Source of the DNA: a virus
Direction: 5' to 3' (one strand)
DNA: 64,000 nt
IMG/VR virus record: IMGVR_UViG_3300030099_008032
Span: 1-64,000 of that record
Made by a program: the position numbers and the translations under genes. Shown here one piece after another: positions 10,699 to 22,025 of this stretch (positions are counted from its first letter, which is position 1; each line of letters starts with the position of its first letter). Below the pieces are notes generated by a model. That model was not told the DNA's origin and searched no databases. It saw only the letters and a program-made list of their open reading frames with translations.

Positions 10699-13600
10699 AC
10701 AACAAAGAAAAAAATTTACAGGACCTAAAAAGAAAAGAAAAGACCTTCCTTCAGCATTCAAATGTTAGGCAATCTGCAGAATCTTCAAAAAGATACAATA
10801 GTGTTCTAGAGTCTCCAGAGTATGCACTAGCTTACAAGAAAATAAATGAAAGAATTTTTCCAAACTTTAATATAAGAAATCCCTCTACTTTCGCAAAGTA
10901 CGGAAATGCAAAAAAATACTATGAAAATTCATACAAAAATATACACAATTCTTATCCTTATGATGGCTCCGGTCTCGAAAAAATAAACTGGTCACTTAGC
11001 GCCTCCGCCGTTGACCTAGCGATACTGCAACATGAATACCCACTTGAAACTGGGCATGTAACATTTTGTTCTTCCGGATGGGGCACAGTATCAGCAACTG
11101 ACGGAAGATATTCACTGCCCAGCAACCCCGAGTATATAAAATTTTCTGGGGGGCCGTATGCCAACACTGTTATTGATTCGAATACAAATCGTGAAAGTAG
11201 TCTGAAAATAGACCCATCATCCGGCAATACACTAGAATTTTGGATGAAAAAGTCCAACTTTGAGTCAACACTTACCCAGAATGAAGTTATTTTTGATTCT
11301 TACACTATTGATTTTCCTGAGGGCAACAATTCTCATGGAAGATTTTTGTTAGAGTTAGCTCCGAACGAGGGCTCATCCGGGAAATCGCCATTTTTCTTTA
11401 CATACCTATCAGGAAATGTCGGCCTAGACAGAGTTAGGATAGGAGAAGGACTGAATAACAGTGCAGTGGCTGATGGAAAGTTTCATCATTATGCAATTTC
11501 CGTAGACTATAGAGAAAATTCAATATATGTTGATTTTTATGTAGATGGGTTTTTTAACAGTAAAAATGTAGTATCTTCGGTTCCATCGTTCGGCCCTGTT
11601 GAGGGGTACTTCGAGGGCGCCCTGGGGGCACTTGCGACCCCAAAAGATTCATTAGGTGGCTTAGGGTATGGCAAGCTATCAGCATCTTTAGACGAAGTAA
11701 GGTTCTGGAAAACAAAAAGAAACGCGGAAGAAATAGGAAACTATTATGATTTTCCTGTTCATGGTGCTACGGATGAGGAAAACATAAGCAGTAATCTGGG
11801 AATTTACTATAAATTCAACGAAGGAACAGTAGGGAACACAAACACAGATAAGATTATTCTTGATTATTCAGGAAGGCTTAATAATGGCACATTTGTGGGA
11901 TACGCAGCCACCGCGCGCTCTGCAGACTCTGCAATAACCTTGTCAGACGCAACTCAACAAAAAGAGCCGGGAGACCCAATCATAAACCCCCTGAATCCAA
12001 AAGTGAAATCTACTCTTAACGAGCTAGTAGATTTGGCATTTTCTTATGATTTAAACAATAGCAACTCTATAATGAATAGCTTACCAACTTGGACGAGAGA
12101 AAAGACAAGCAATTCAGTATCCAATGATAGCGACTTTGAAATATTGATGCAAGTTGTAGCAGAAAGATTTGACAGTATTTGGATGATTATTGACCAGTTG
12201 CCTTCAATTGGGTTTACTCAATATAGGGACTTTGTTTATGGAAAGGCATCTATAGACCACAGAAGAAACTTTTCCTGCTTAGTTGGTTGTGAGAAAGACT
12301 TTGTTCATGCAAGCCATGGCTTAAACTCTTTTGATAATTTTTCGGTTCAGAATTTAATGGGCAGGGGCTTTTCTGTTGACGAAATGCCGTTAGTAAACAA
12401 ATCATCTTTGAACGAGTACTTCAACAACTTAAGACTGGACCAGTATGACCAATCTTCAAATCAGTTTAGTAACCTTCTTTATTCAAAAATAGATGCAATA
12501 AAAGACAAGATTTTAAATTCAGTTTATGTTAACTTGTCCAACATTTACAAAACAAAGGGCACTTTTCAGTCTTTTCGTAACCTAATGAGGTGCTTTGGTG
12601 TAGATGAGAGGCTTTTAATTCCAAACATATATGGACAAAACGTCGAAAAAGATATATCCGCAAGCAAGGGTAAGAACTACGAATCACTAGAGATAAAATC
12701 TTTTTCTTTTTCGAACAAAAACAGGGCAGCAACATTAGTGCCGAAATCAAACTCATCGGAAGAGAAAAAGTTTATAGAGGGCCAATCCACACCAGTGGAG
12801 TATACAATAGAAACAAAAGCTATATTACCAAAACTAACAGACATCACGCTTACTCAAACAACATCTTCTATTTTTGGAATTAGGGATGTTCAGTCCCCAT
12901 CTGGCTTGGCTTCGTCGGTAAATACGGCTGGCGTGACAGTCGAATCAGTAAAGTCGTCTGGCACAAACAAGGGTGCCTACTTTATGCTAAAATCTAAAGC
13001 GGGCTTATTTGCTGATATAAAGACAGAGTATTTTAAAGATGTTTTCAACAACACACCATGGTATCTGGCTGTTAAATTTTGCGAAGACGAAGACCTATCT
13101 TTCCAAAAAGCAAACACTTCGACAGTAAAAAAATATAAAGTAGAGTTTTCCGGATACAGGTACGATACAGATGTTCTACTTCAATCATTTAACCACAGTG
13201 CCTCTATTAGTCAAGCTAATTACAACACTTTTTCTGCGAAACATAAAGGCGTTTACTGCGGCGCGGAAAGGGCCAACTTAACTGGAGATGTAGTGCAAAA
13301 TGCAGAATCACGAATGCTGTATTTGAATTTTTGGACCTCAAAGATATCAGAGGATGATTCAAAAATTCATGCTCAAAATATAAAAAGTGTAGGTCTGAGT
13401 AATCCTATGGACTACAACTTACCAAAAGAAGACCGGCAGACTCAACTAGATACCCTGGCCTTTAGTTGGCAATTTGACAACCCAACAAGAAGCTCTACAA
13501 CCTATTCTATACAGGACGCATCTGGAGGGTCACTAGACAAAATATCAGAATACGGTAACATCAACGGTGCAAAGTATCCAGCAGAAACAATTGGTGTTGT

Positions 13601-16600
13601 TGATGTTGGTTCTTTTTCTGACACAGAGCACATAACAACAGTGACAGAGTACCAAATTGATAACTTAAAATCGGAATCTATGGTAGAACTCAAAGAAAGA
13701 GAGGTAGACAGATTTTTATTATCGTCCCGCCCGGTTACTTATTTGTTTACTTATGAGAAAAGCATGTATCAGGTGATTTCCAAAGAGATGCTTAATATGA
13801 TTGGCGGTGTTATTGCTTACAACAAACTAATAGGAGAGCCAATTAACAAGTATCGCCCTGAATACAAAAATCTTGAAAAATTAAGAGATAAATTTTTTGC
13901 CAACGTTGAAAATGACATTAGTCTGGAAAGGTTTGTAAGGTATTTCAAGTGGATTGACTCTTCACTAGGTAGCATGCTAGAAAGCTTGCAGCCTGCAACT
14001 TCGCAAATGGACATGACTCTTAAGGATATTGTGGAGAGTCACTCTCTAGAAAGAAACAAATACAAGCATCAACTACCTCAGTTTGATTACAAGGACCCAG
14101 ACTTAGAAGGGCAAATATTAGCCATAAACGAGCTTTTATATGACTGGGAGCACGGCCATGCACCGGTGGGAGGTTCTTTTGCTGAAGGTGCAAGAGCCTC
14201 AGCAACAATCACTACCACCGGTAACCCGTCAAATAATGAAGAATTTACCCTGACTGATGGTGACTTACTTTCTGTTACTTATATATTCAAAACAGCAGTA
14301 TCCACAGTAGATGGAAGCAAAGACTCTGGTAAGGTTATAATTGGAATCAAAAACGCCACTGGGCATGCCGCATCTGTGGGAGACAGGATGCGCGCAGCCC
14401 TCATTGCGTCGGACCTTAATGCGACAGTAGAAGAGGTCTCAGCCGGTGTTATGAAGCTAACACAAAATACAAAAGGCTCAAACGGTAACACTGAAATAGA
14501 TATGTCATCGGTCACGACCGTTACCGCAACTAACTTTTCTGGTGGGATTACCCCGGCCGATGAGTCAGATAACTGCTTGTGGTGGCGAGATAGAGCGGAA
14601 AGAACAGAAGCTCTATCTATTACTGGTGCACCAAACTCACTAAGAGAAGAGATTAGAACTAAGACGAATAATATATCAGTCAGCGGCTCAACATACGTGC
14701 TAAGAAAGCTTATTCGTCCGTATATCTTTACATCAGATAGGCAAAGAGTCTACAATCTTGGCTCAAATAGGAACTCAAATAAAAATAAGCAGTTGTATAA
14801 AGTAGTAAACACTGGAAAAAATATAGAAATTGAAAAGACAGACATATTTGAGTTCAAGCAATGTGGAGATATAATAGACCCTCATAGCGAAAAGATATAT
14901 ACAGCAAAAACAAACACCACAGGCACTAAAGGGTACTTGGATGCCGACGCAGACATGATATTTCCTTTTACTCTTTATAGTTCTTCAGTGGGTAGCGACT
15001 TTAGCAACTTTAAAGAAAAGATGATTATTACCAATAATCATGACGACCATACCGAGTCACTTCAGAGTGCTTGGGCGTTTTCGCACAATGGCATGCCACA
15101 TAGAAGGGTGAAGGTTGGAACACCTCCGGGAGACGACCGCCCGGAAGCATACAACATAGATGCCACAGCAAGCAAGTTTATTATTAGTCAAGCTTCCGGG
15201 CCCCGTTCGATAGCCTCGATTGGCCCTACGCCTAGTTCTGCCTATCATATCGGGAACATAAAAACAAACAGAGAATCTATCCCTATAGTTTTAGGAAACT
15301 ATGATAAAGTTTATGAAATTGTCCAAACCCATGGAAGGCACTTAAACAACAGATACTTGACTAAGAGTGGAAGCTTTGATATCACGCCAATAACTCCCTC
15401 AAGGGTGTATGGTTCTACAGACTATACGCCTGTGGAAAGATTTAGAAGTGAGCACGTTTTCGTTAATAGGTTTTCAGCGCTCGGCGCCCCTGAAAACTCG
15501 GGAATGTATACAAGAGATTTAGAAACAGAAGAGTATTCTATATATAACACAATAAATTACAGAAATCAGCTTGTACGCGGCATAAGCAACCTGCTTTCGG
15601 CTGAGTATTCTGAAAAGTTTGGATACAGAACTTTACCAGTTGCACTAGCAGCAACTGGAACCATAACCACAACAGGAAACCCTGGCAATAATGAGGAATT
15701 CACTCTTACGGATGCAGACGGTCTGTCAGTTATTTATATATTCAAAACAGGTGTCGCAACAGTTGATGGGAGCAAGGATTCAGGAAAGGTAATAATCGGC
15801 CTCAACGGCGCCAGCGGCCACGCTCCATCAGTCGGTGACCGCATCCGAGCAGCTATTAGCGCATCGGACCTCAATGTAACAGTGGAAGAGGTTTCGGGTG
15901 GTGTTATGAAGCTAACACAAAATACGAAAGGCTCAAGCGGAAACACTGAAATAGATATGTCATCGGTGGCCACCACGACGTCAACCAACTTTTCATCAGG
16001 TCGAGACTTGACAATGGCCAGCACCCATATGACGAATCGTAACTATTTTCACTACACTGCGTCAGGTGGAGAGTTATCAAGACCTGATAATTTCTTTGTG
16101 CAACACCCTATTCCTCAAAATGATTTTTCATATTCTTGGATTACAGCCTCCGCAGAGGATGACAAGCATTCGTTTGTTAACAGGAATGACGGATTTGGGC
16201 ACGAACACAATTTTCATACGTCCAGCAAGCCAGGAATAACATTTTTGTCTTCATCGCAAAGAGTCGAAAACCTAGACTTCGCAAGAACAAACTTTAATAT
16301 AATAGACAATGTTTTGACGGGTTCGAATTTTATATCCAGCTCTCTAAATACCTATAACTTAAATGACATTCTTTTAAACAGAAATGGCCCATATGGGTGG
16401 CCAACCTGGAAGCAACTAAGAAATTCTTGGAACCCTCTAGTAATAAAGCACATGAGGAATAATATATATTCTAGAACTTTTTATGGCATTGAAGATGAGG
16501 ACTTTGAAGGTCAACAGCCCTTTAGTGCTCAGTCAAAGACTCCATCAATGAATGCTATGATGAATATGCCAAACTTTGCTCGCGAATTCCATAATTCTGA

Positions 16601-19600
16601 TGACCCTTACGTTGCATCGACAGAGGTTAACAAGAGAGAGGATTTGATTTCAAGGTCAGGGCCGGCCCAAAGAAGAGTATCAGTCAACTACAAAGAGAAT
16701 CCATTGACTGATAGATTTAGGGCAGCCTCAATTACGATACACAATGCACTAAGACCAAACCCAGACTTTGAACAAAGAATCGTCGCACAGGCCCAATTGC
16801 TAGAATTCGGCCTAAATGTAGACCCAAATGACCCGAACTCATTTCCAATTATGGATACTGCTCCGATAGCAATACAACAAATCAGAAATTCTAGATGGTG
16901 GTCTGACGCACTTTATTATGAAAGTTTAGACGAGTCTGATGAGAACGTCGACTTATCTTACTCGATTAGCCCCCTAGAGCGCCAACGAACGAGAATAAGT
17001 GACCCTGAAAGTTATTTGCAAAATGTTACCATTAGAAAAACATTCCAAAATGATATCAGTATGTTTTCAAATATGCAAATACAAATAGACCAGAACTTAA
17101 AAGATAGAATTGAAAATAGCAACTTCTTTGATTTTATTTCACAACTTGAAGTAGAAAACCAGATAAAAGACAACAAGCTCATTGAGGTAAACTATATCGA
17201 AAAGATATACCCAAGAGAAATTAACACTTTTACAAAAAATGTAAGAACAAGAGAATATTTTGATTATTTTCCATGGAAAAGTGCCAGGACAAATAGAAAC
17301 ATAGTCCTTACTGGTAGCGTATCCTATAGTTCGGACTTCGCTGCACTCAGACTTGCGTCTTTGAAAGCATTTCCTAGGATTACGGTCGAATCGGGAGACA
17401 AGAAAAAGACAACATATTTGGAAAGGTATGATGCTGTTGATGTTTCTCATATTGGCTCTAAGACTGGTCCTGTCGTCGAAGACAGAATCAGCGGGTCAGC
17501 ATGGCCCTTAGACTCCAGAAAAGACTTCTCGCAACAGCCTACAAACATAGCATCTGGCTTTGTAAACACGGGTCCAGGCTTTATCAAGTCAAGGGACCAG
17601 GCAACGAGGCATGAAGGAATTCTACAGAATGACTTTAGTACATGGCCCCTGGGATATAATGGCCTATATGGCACTCCGCCATTTTCTCTGGTTTACAACA
17701 GGAGAATACCGCAAGAGCACTCCTCTAAAGTTTTGCTTTCTGGTGAAGCAATGTGGGAGGCCGCAACGTCAAGCCACAGTCCTTTTCATTATGATAACTA
17801 TGTGGATTATGCGCATCACGATATTCGACTCGTGGGCCAAGACCACTCAATAGTGCCAGAATTTAGAATCAGCGAATTCGTAGAAGATATTTTGCTTGGT
17901 GAGAGGGATTACCCAAACATAGGAAATGATTATCTATCTTTAACTGGTGCCATATATCATAATTCTTCAGGAGATTTAAATGTAGGGGGTCAATTTTTTA
18001 AAACATATTCTAACAGCGACTTTTTAAAATACTTCAAAGACTATGATGAAGAAATAGCAGACTTGCCGTTCTCACATACAAGAATTAATTTCCGGTGTGT
18101 CGCAGCGATGAAGTTTATACCATATGATGGTCTGTATCCAGCAGAAAGAACAGTAAAGCTTGCGACGATGTTTTCTGAAAATTATTTACCACAAAGAACT
18201 CTTTTGGGTGCGGAATTCCGAGAAAATGCTCTTGCTGACGTCGACGTCAGCAAGACTTACCTATCGTTAAGGGCTAACTCTTGTAAGTACCAGGCTAGTA
18301 AGCCATTCTTTGGCCCTGGCGTACTCTACAACTCGATTAAAGCAGGAGTGGCAGTAGATTACCCAGTTTTCCAGGCATCCTTTGCAAATGTGTCAAATTT
18401 ACCCGCAGCCGCACCACTTCGAGATTATTCAGCACTTAATTTAAATTCAGGAGTAGCTTTTACTGGCTCTATCCTCAACAGTACTAAAGACTGCGGAATT
18501 CCTAGAATAAAAAGTACGGTTACAAAAAGAATTGAATTTGAAGATATATTAAGTCCAGCCAGATTGCACGGAGAGTTGATTTATGACAACGAGCCTCACC
18601 CAAGCGCCAGTTTAATATATGGCAATAAGCACTGGGAGAAGATTATAGAAAGACCAACGTCTTTTGGAAGATTTAATTTAGACCAACTAGTTCGAACGCT
18701 GGGTATAGTCCACCGTAACCCCGAAGAAGATTTCGCAATGCAAATGGCACCATATACAATGGCTATGCAAAATTTTGCATCAGAGACAGTAAACTTTTTT
18801 GTTGATAATGGCAAATTAACAACTATGGTGTCAAAACCTGTTAATAGGTTTTTCAAACAAGGCACAAATCATAAAATGCGAGTGTATTTAACAAACGTAG
18901 AGACAATGATGTATGACAGACACTCTGCTTTTGGTCCACCGGTTCATGACGGGTCAACTTCTAAAACAAACGTTCAAAATACATCAGCAGGCACTGCCGA
19001 ATCAACAACGATAACATTCAACAATCCGGCTACCTTCAGCTTAAATACTATAACAAGCGAAGACAATCTGCCAAGGATAACGATTGTCGACGGTTTAGAC
19101 AATAGTGCAGAGGTCTTTTTGTTTGAAAATGGAACTTCAGCCGGCACAAACACTACAAATCGTATATTCATTGATACTAGTAGTGCTTCTGCCGCCGACG
19201 TTGCAGCCTCTATGAGGACTTTCTTGTTGGCTTCTAGCTTGGACGTTACAGCAACCGTTAACGGTTCGGGGGCTATAACAATCGCCCTTGCATCCCCGGG
19301 TAAGTCTATATCAAATTCAGTAGCTCTGAGAAATGGTAATTTAGGCTCAGCCGGAACAATCACAGTTTCAAATTTCGGTGCGGTAGATATTACTAACAAC
19401 TCATCATTTGGGTTTAGCGGCGACGTAGCCGGAACACAGTTCTCGACATCTGTTAAATTCAGCACTAGTTTAGTAAACGCCAAATCGGGCCTCAGTGCGC
19501 TATGCCCAGCAAGTGCAGCTGCCTATCCAAGTTTGAAAGTAGTAGACGAAGCAAGTAATCAGAAGACTATTAGGTTTTATAATTCTGCCGCTGGAGGCCC

Positions 19601-22016
19601 GTGTACTCACGGTGAACCAACTGTGTCAAATGTAATTTATATAGATTTAGATGGAATCAGTGGAAGCTCAAGTATCGCAAATGAAGTGATTACTGCCTTA
19701 ACCGGACAGGGGCTCGGCATGACCTTCGCTGCAGGGTCAAACCCTGGAGAGGTTGTTTTTACTTTGTCCGGGGTGGGTACCCCATCAAATGCGGAACTCA
19801 TCGCTGCAAATGGAGCTTTGAATGATGGTTCAAACAATAGAGTTATAGCTGATTCTTCAATTACTGCGTTCTCTGGCACGCCAGTGGGGACTGGAACAGA
19901 ACAAATACAATTTAGAGCAGCATCGGTGTACTTTAGTGAACTGGAAAAAATAAATATCGCGGCTAATTTGCCAAAAATAGTTATAACTGACCATGCTGGC
20001 ACCTCAAGAACATATAAATTCCGCGCATCGACAAGAAGCTATGCAGCCGAGACTGGTACAACTTTCTTTGCCGTAACATCTTCATGGACGGCCCCCCAAG
20101 TGGCGTCAAACTTTGCAAGCACCGTAAATACGGATATATCAGGCGGAAACATAAATTTAGCAACTACAGGCGTATCTACTGACACGGTGACATTGACCCT
20201 AAATGTAGCCGGCGCCTCGACTTCGGACGCAATAGTGGTTTCTGACGGTACCGTTCCAGGTACAATCGTCACTGGCGGAAGTGTAATCGCAGAATCAAAC
20301 CCAGGCTTCAGTGTTGGTAACGACCCAGATTCTTCTGATTTTGCAAATGACTCAACAGTAGATACTGATGAGTGTACTCACGGATATATGCCATATGTTC
20401 CGCCTTTCTTAGATGCAGGCGCAGAACCATATGTTGAAGTAACTTTTACACCAAGTAGAAGCGCTAATTATACAGCAAAAGAAATTATAGAAGAATGTGC
20501 CTTTTCTTATAGTAACTTTAAAGAGCAGCCAAGTAATCCTGGACAAAATACAAATTACATTAATTCAATGTCCTTATCAGCGTCATTAAATCTTGGAATG
20601 GCAGTGACTTTGAGAACGGACAATGAGTCTTATGATTACGTTAAGAACCCGAACACTAATTTGTTTGAAAAGCAAAACATTGTTCCGTTTGCCGGAGACC
20701 CCAATAATAAGCTGTCTAGGTGGGTGATACAATCCAAATGGGAGACACCAGTTCTTGACTTTTTAAACGTAACATCTTCGGCTTTAGACCTGGACACCAA
20801 CTCTGTAAGAGAAGTCAGCGGCTCTCCGTGGAAAGAGAGGTATTGGGATGTTTATTATAAGAAAAACTTTGAAAGACAGAACCAAACTAGTGGAAACTTT
20901 CTTACTTCATCGACTGGAATGTGGCACCAAAAAGGAGAGGTGGTTAACACAGCCGCGCTCCAAGAAAAACAAAAAGGTTACTTTTTAAGAATAGAGGACG
21001 TAGAAACAGGAGATTCCTCAGGCCTCGCAACAATAATGGGATTCAATGAGCCTGTAGATGAAGAAGAAAGAGAGCAGAAGTCTCTAAATCTGCCAATTGC
21101 TCCGGAAACGCGTAATAGAATAGGCCCAGTCGAGGACAAAAAGCTAGTAAAAGAAGCAGTAGTGGCAATACCTTATGTTTTTATGAAAGAGAAAGACGAC
21201 CCTGTTCAATTTGTTAATTTTAGACCAGGGTTCTATAGAATGGCCTTAGAATCTAGAGAAAGAAAAATTACAGACTTGAATAATCTGCTTTTGTCTAACC
21301 AGGTTTCCACAAGAGAGGAGGTCGCAGCACAAAGAAGGTTGTATCAAATTTTGGAGTCTAGCCCAATGAGTGACTCACCAGTAAATGCAATAGAGTATCA
21401 ACTTAATATGATGGACGAATTTGTCCTACCGCCTCAGCTGGATTTTAGAGTAACAGGTGAAAGTCCATATATGATGTACTTTTTTCAGTTCCATGCAGAG
21501 TTTGATATTGACGATGTTTCAAATGTCTGGCAAAACTTATCACCTGTTTCTGCCGGCTCGACGGCTTCACCAAGATATACAAGCAGCTCAAAGTCATTTA
21601 ACAACAGAGACAACACAACACTGTTTGATGTTTCATACGTCAGTCACTATCTAGACACAGTAGAGCTCAATGGTCTTGAGTTGTCCCCAGTAAGTGATTA
21701 TAGGAGTCTTTTTTCTCCAGATAGTGGCGCCAAGCATGAAACTCGTTGGCTGATTTTTAAAGTTAAACAAAGAGCGGAGCACAATTTTGAAAAAATAAGA
21801 CTGAAATCAATTGACAGCCGCATTCACAACATAGAGGGTGGGATACAATATATAAAATCTTCAAAAGACTCCAAAATAAACCAAGAACAGTTGAAAAATG
21901 TTCCAGGCTTGCAGGATGGCCACCTTCACTTTAACTGGCCATATGATTACTTTTCCTTTGTAGAGCTAATTAAATTAGAGACCAAGATTGATACATTCAA
22001 CAATAGGCAAAAGTAG
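10695..22016 (+). CDS. Giant 3773-residue tail/baseplate protein with LamG and repeated beta modules
   Basis: This is the largest gene in the window, 11.3 kb, starting at an ATGA overlap. Residues about 165-390 form a LamG/concanavalin-like jelly-roll: 'NTLEFWMKKS', 'HHYAISVDY', 'VDFYVDGFF', 'SASLDEVRFWKTKR', 'YYKFNEG', 'DYSGRLNNG'. Residues about 1169-1284 and 1652-1769 are two near-identical copies of a module with the signature 'NNEEFTLTD...YIFKT...VDGSKDSGKVIIG...VMKLTQNTKG'. Three more divergent copies follow between about 2765 and 3200. LamG folds commonly bind glycans, which suggests cell-surface recognition at the baseplate or a side fibre. It is not an obvious tape measure: it lacks long helical repeats and sits in the baseplate block. 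The C-terminal 550 residues are unrecognised. The exact role is inferred. Confidence 0.65.
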   Translation: MNNKEKNLQDLKRKEKTFLQHSNVRQSAESSKRYNSVLESPEYALAYKKINERIFPNFNIRNPSTFAKYGNAKKYYENSYKNIHNSYPYDGSGLEKINWSLSASAVDLAILQHEYPLETGHVTFCSSGWGTVSATDGRYSLPSNPEYIKFSGGPYANTVIDSNTNRESSLKIDPSSGNTLEFWMKKSNFESTLTQNEVIFDSYTIDFPEGNNSHGRFLLELAPNEGSSGKSPFFFTYLSGNVGLDRVRIGEGLNNSAVADGKFHHYAISVDYRENSIYVDFYVDGFFNSKNVVSSVPSFGPVEGYFEGALGALATPKDSLGGLGYGKLSASLDEVRFWKTKRNAEEIGNYYDFPVHGATDEENISSNLGIYYKFNEGTVGNTNTDKIILDYSGRLNNGTFVGYAATARSADSAITLSDATQQKEPGDPIINPLNPKVKSTLNELVDLAFSYDLNNSNSIMNSLPTWTREKTSNSVSNDSDFEILMQVVAERFDSIWMIIDQLPSIGFTQYRDFVYGKASIDHRRNFSCLVGCEKDFVHASHGLNSFDNFSVQNLMGRGFSVDEMPLVNKSSLNEYFNNLRLDQYDQSSNQFSNLLYSKIDAIKDKILNSVYVNLSNIYKTKGTFQSFRNLMRCFGVDERLLIPNIYGQNVEKDISASKGKNYESLEIKSFSFSNKNRAATLVPKSNSSEEKKFIEGQSTPVEYTIETKAILPKLTDITLTQTTSSIFGIRDVQSPSGLASSVNTAGVTVESVKSSGTNKGAYFMLKSKAGLFADIKTEYFKDVFNNTPWYLAVKFCEDEDLSFQKANTSTVKKYKVEFSGYRYDTDVLLQSFNHSASISQANYNTFSAKHKGVYCGAERANLTGDVVQNAESRMLYLNFWTSKISEDDSKIHAQNIKSVGLSNPMDYNLPKEDRQTQLDTLAFSWQFDNPTRSSTTYSIQDASGGSLDKISEYGNINGAKYPAETIGVVDVGSFSDTEHITTVTEYQIDNLKSESMVELKEREVDRFLLSSRPVTYLFTYEKSMYQVISKEMLNMIGGVIAYNKLIGEPINKYRPEYKNLEKLRDKFFANVENDISLERFVRYFKWIDSSLGSMLESLQPATSQMDMTLKDIVESHSLERNKYKHQLPQFDYKDPDLEGQILAINELLYDWEHGHAPVGGSFAEGARASATITTTGNPSNNEEFTLTDGDLLSVTYIFKTAVSTVDGSKDSGKVIIGIKNATGHAASVGDRMRAALIASDLNATVEEVSAGVMKLTQNTKGSNGNTEIDMSSVTTVTATNFSGGITPADESDNCLWWRDRAERTEALSITGAPNSLREEIRTKTNNISVSGSTYVLRKLIRPYIFTSDRQRVYNLGSNRNSNKNKQLYKVVNTGKNIEIEKTDIFEFKQCGDIIDPHSEKIYTAKTNTTGTKGYLDADADMIFPFTLYSSSVGSDFSNFKEKMIITNNHDDHTESLQSAWAFSHNGMPHRRVKVGTPPGDDRPEAYNIDATASKFIISQASGPRSIASIGPTPSSAYHIGNIKTNRESIPIVLGNYDKVYEIVQTHGRHLNNRYLTKSGSFDITPITPSRVYGSTDYTPVERFRSEHVFVNRFSALGAPENSGMYTRDLETEEYSIYNTINYRNQLVRGISNLLSAEYSEKFGYRTLPVALAATGTITTTGNPGNNEEFTLTDADGLSVIYIFKTGVATVDGSKDSGKVIIGLNGASGHAPSVGDRIRAAISASDLNVTVEEVSGGVMKLTQNTKGSSGNTEIDMSSVATTTSTNFSSGRDLTMASTHMTNRNYFHYTASGGELSRPDNFFVQHPIPQNDFSYSWITASAEDDKHSFVNRNDGFGHEHNFHTSSKPGITFLSSSQRVENLDFARTNFNIIDNVLTGSNFISSSLNTYNLNDILLNRNGPYGWPTWKQLRNSWNPLVIKHMRNNIYSRTFYGIEDEDFEGQQPFSAQSKTPSMNAMMNMPNFAREFHNSDDPYVASTEVNKREDLISRSGPAQRRVSVNYKENPLTDRFRAASITIHNALRPNPDFEQRIVAQAQLLEFGLNVDPNDPNSFPIMDTAPIAIQQIRNSRWWSDALYYESLDESDENVDLSYSISPLERQRTRISDPESYLQNVTIRKTFQNDISMFSNMQIQIDQNLKDRIENSNFFDFISQLEVENQIKDNKLIEVNYIEKIYPREINTFTKNVRTREYFDYFPWKSARTNRNIVLTGSVSYSSDFAALRLASLKAFPRITVESGDKKKTTYLERYDAVDVSHIGSKTGPVVEDRISGSAWPLDSRKDFSQQPTNIASGFVNTGPGFIKSRDQATRHEGILQNDFSTWPLGYNGLYGTPPFSLVYNRRIPQEHSSKVLLSGEAMWEAATSSHSPFHYDNYVDYAHHDIRLVGQDHSIVPEFRISEFVEDILLGERDYPNIGNDYLSLTGAIYHNSSGDLNVGGQFFKTYSNSDFLKYFKDYDEEIADLPFSHTRINFRCVAAMKFIPYDGLYPAERTVKLATMFSENYLPQRTLLGAEFRENALADVDVSKTYLSLRANSCKYQASKPFFGPGVLYNSIKAGVAVDYPVFQASFANVSNLPAAAPLRDYSALNLNSGVAFTGSILNSTKDCGIPRIKSTVTKRIEFEDILSPARLHGELIYDNEPHPSASLIYGNKHWEKIIERPTSFGRFNLDQLVRTLGIVHRNPEEDFAMQMAPYTMAMQNFASETVNFFVDNGKLTTMVSKPVNRFFKQGTNHKMRVYLTNVETMMYDRHSAFGPPVHDGSTSKTNVQNTSAGTAESTTITFNNPATFSLNTITSEDNLPRITIVDGLDNSAEVFLFENGTSAGTNTTNRIFIDTSSASAADVAASMRTFLLASSLDVTATVNGSGAITIALASPGKSISNSVALRNGNLGSAGTITVSNFGAVDITNNSSFGFSGDVAGTQFSTSVKFSTSLVNAKSGLSALCPASAAAYPSLKVVDEASNQKTIRFYNSAAGGPCTHGEPTVSNVIYIDLDGISGSSSIANEVITALTGQGLGMTFAAGSNPGEVVFTLSGVGTPSNAELIAANGALNDGSNNRVIADSSITAFSGTPVGTGTEQIQFRAASVYFSELEKINIAANLPKIVITDHAGTSRTYKFRASTRSYAAETGTTFFAVTSSWTAPQVASNFASTVNTDISGGNINLATTGVSTDTVTLTLNVAGASTSDAIVVSDGTVPGTIVTGGSVIAESNPGFSVGNDPDSSDFANDSTVDTDECTHGYMPYVPPFLDAGAEPYVEVTFTPSRSANYTAKEIIEECAFSYSNFKEQPSNPGQNTNYINSMSLSASLNLGMAVTLRTDNESYDYVKNPNTNLFEKQNIVPFAGDPNNKLSRWVIQSKWETPVLDFLNVTSSALDLDTNSVREVSGSPWKERYWDVYYKKNFERQNQTSGNFLTSSTGMWHQKGEVVNTAALQEKQKGYFLRIEDVETGDSSGLATIMGFNEPVDEEEREQKSLNLPIAPETRNRIGPVEDKKLVKEAVVAIPYVFMKEKDDPVQFVNFRPGFYRMALESRERKITDLNNLLLSNQVSTREEVAAQRRLYQILESSPMSDSPVNAIEYQLNMMDEFVLPPQLDFRVTGESPYMMYFFQFHAEFDIDDVSNVWQNLSPVSAGSTASPRYTSSSKSFNNRDNTTLFDVSYVSHYLDTVELNGLELSPVSDYRSLFSPDSGAKHETRWLIFKVKQRAEHNFEKIRLKSIDSRIHNIEGGIQYIKSSKDSKINQEQLKNVPGLQDGHLHFNWPYDYFSFVELIKLETKIDTFNNRQK
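14201..14548 (+). repeat. Intragenic module copy A
   Basis: First of two closely matching copies inside the giant gene. The DNA remains nearly identical over the stretch coding 'GVMKLTQNTKGS.GNTEIDMSSV' (14446-14515 versus 15901-15970), so the duplication is recent compared with the divergent copies near 19-20.3 kb. Confidence 0.75.
15649..16000 (+). repeat. Intragenic module copy B
   Basis: Second copy of the module at 14201-14548. It shares the same order of protein motifs (TITTTGNP.NNEEFTLTD, YIFKT, VDGSKDSGKVIIG, SVGDR.RAA, TQNTKGS.GNTEIDMSSV) with scattered synonymous and a few amino-acid changes. Confidence 0.75.
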
Positions 22017-22025
22017 GAGGTTTTT

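Noticed and set aside
16320-16330. GTTCGAAT strings resembling a tRNA T-loop (also near 6190)
   Set aside because: No flanking stems or acceptor arm; both are inside long coding regions. No tRNA gene was found.
10695-22016. Tape measure protein as the identity of the giant gene
   Set aside because: The length would allow it, but the content is LamG and beta modules with no long helical repeats or membrane segments, and it lies among baseplate genes.
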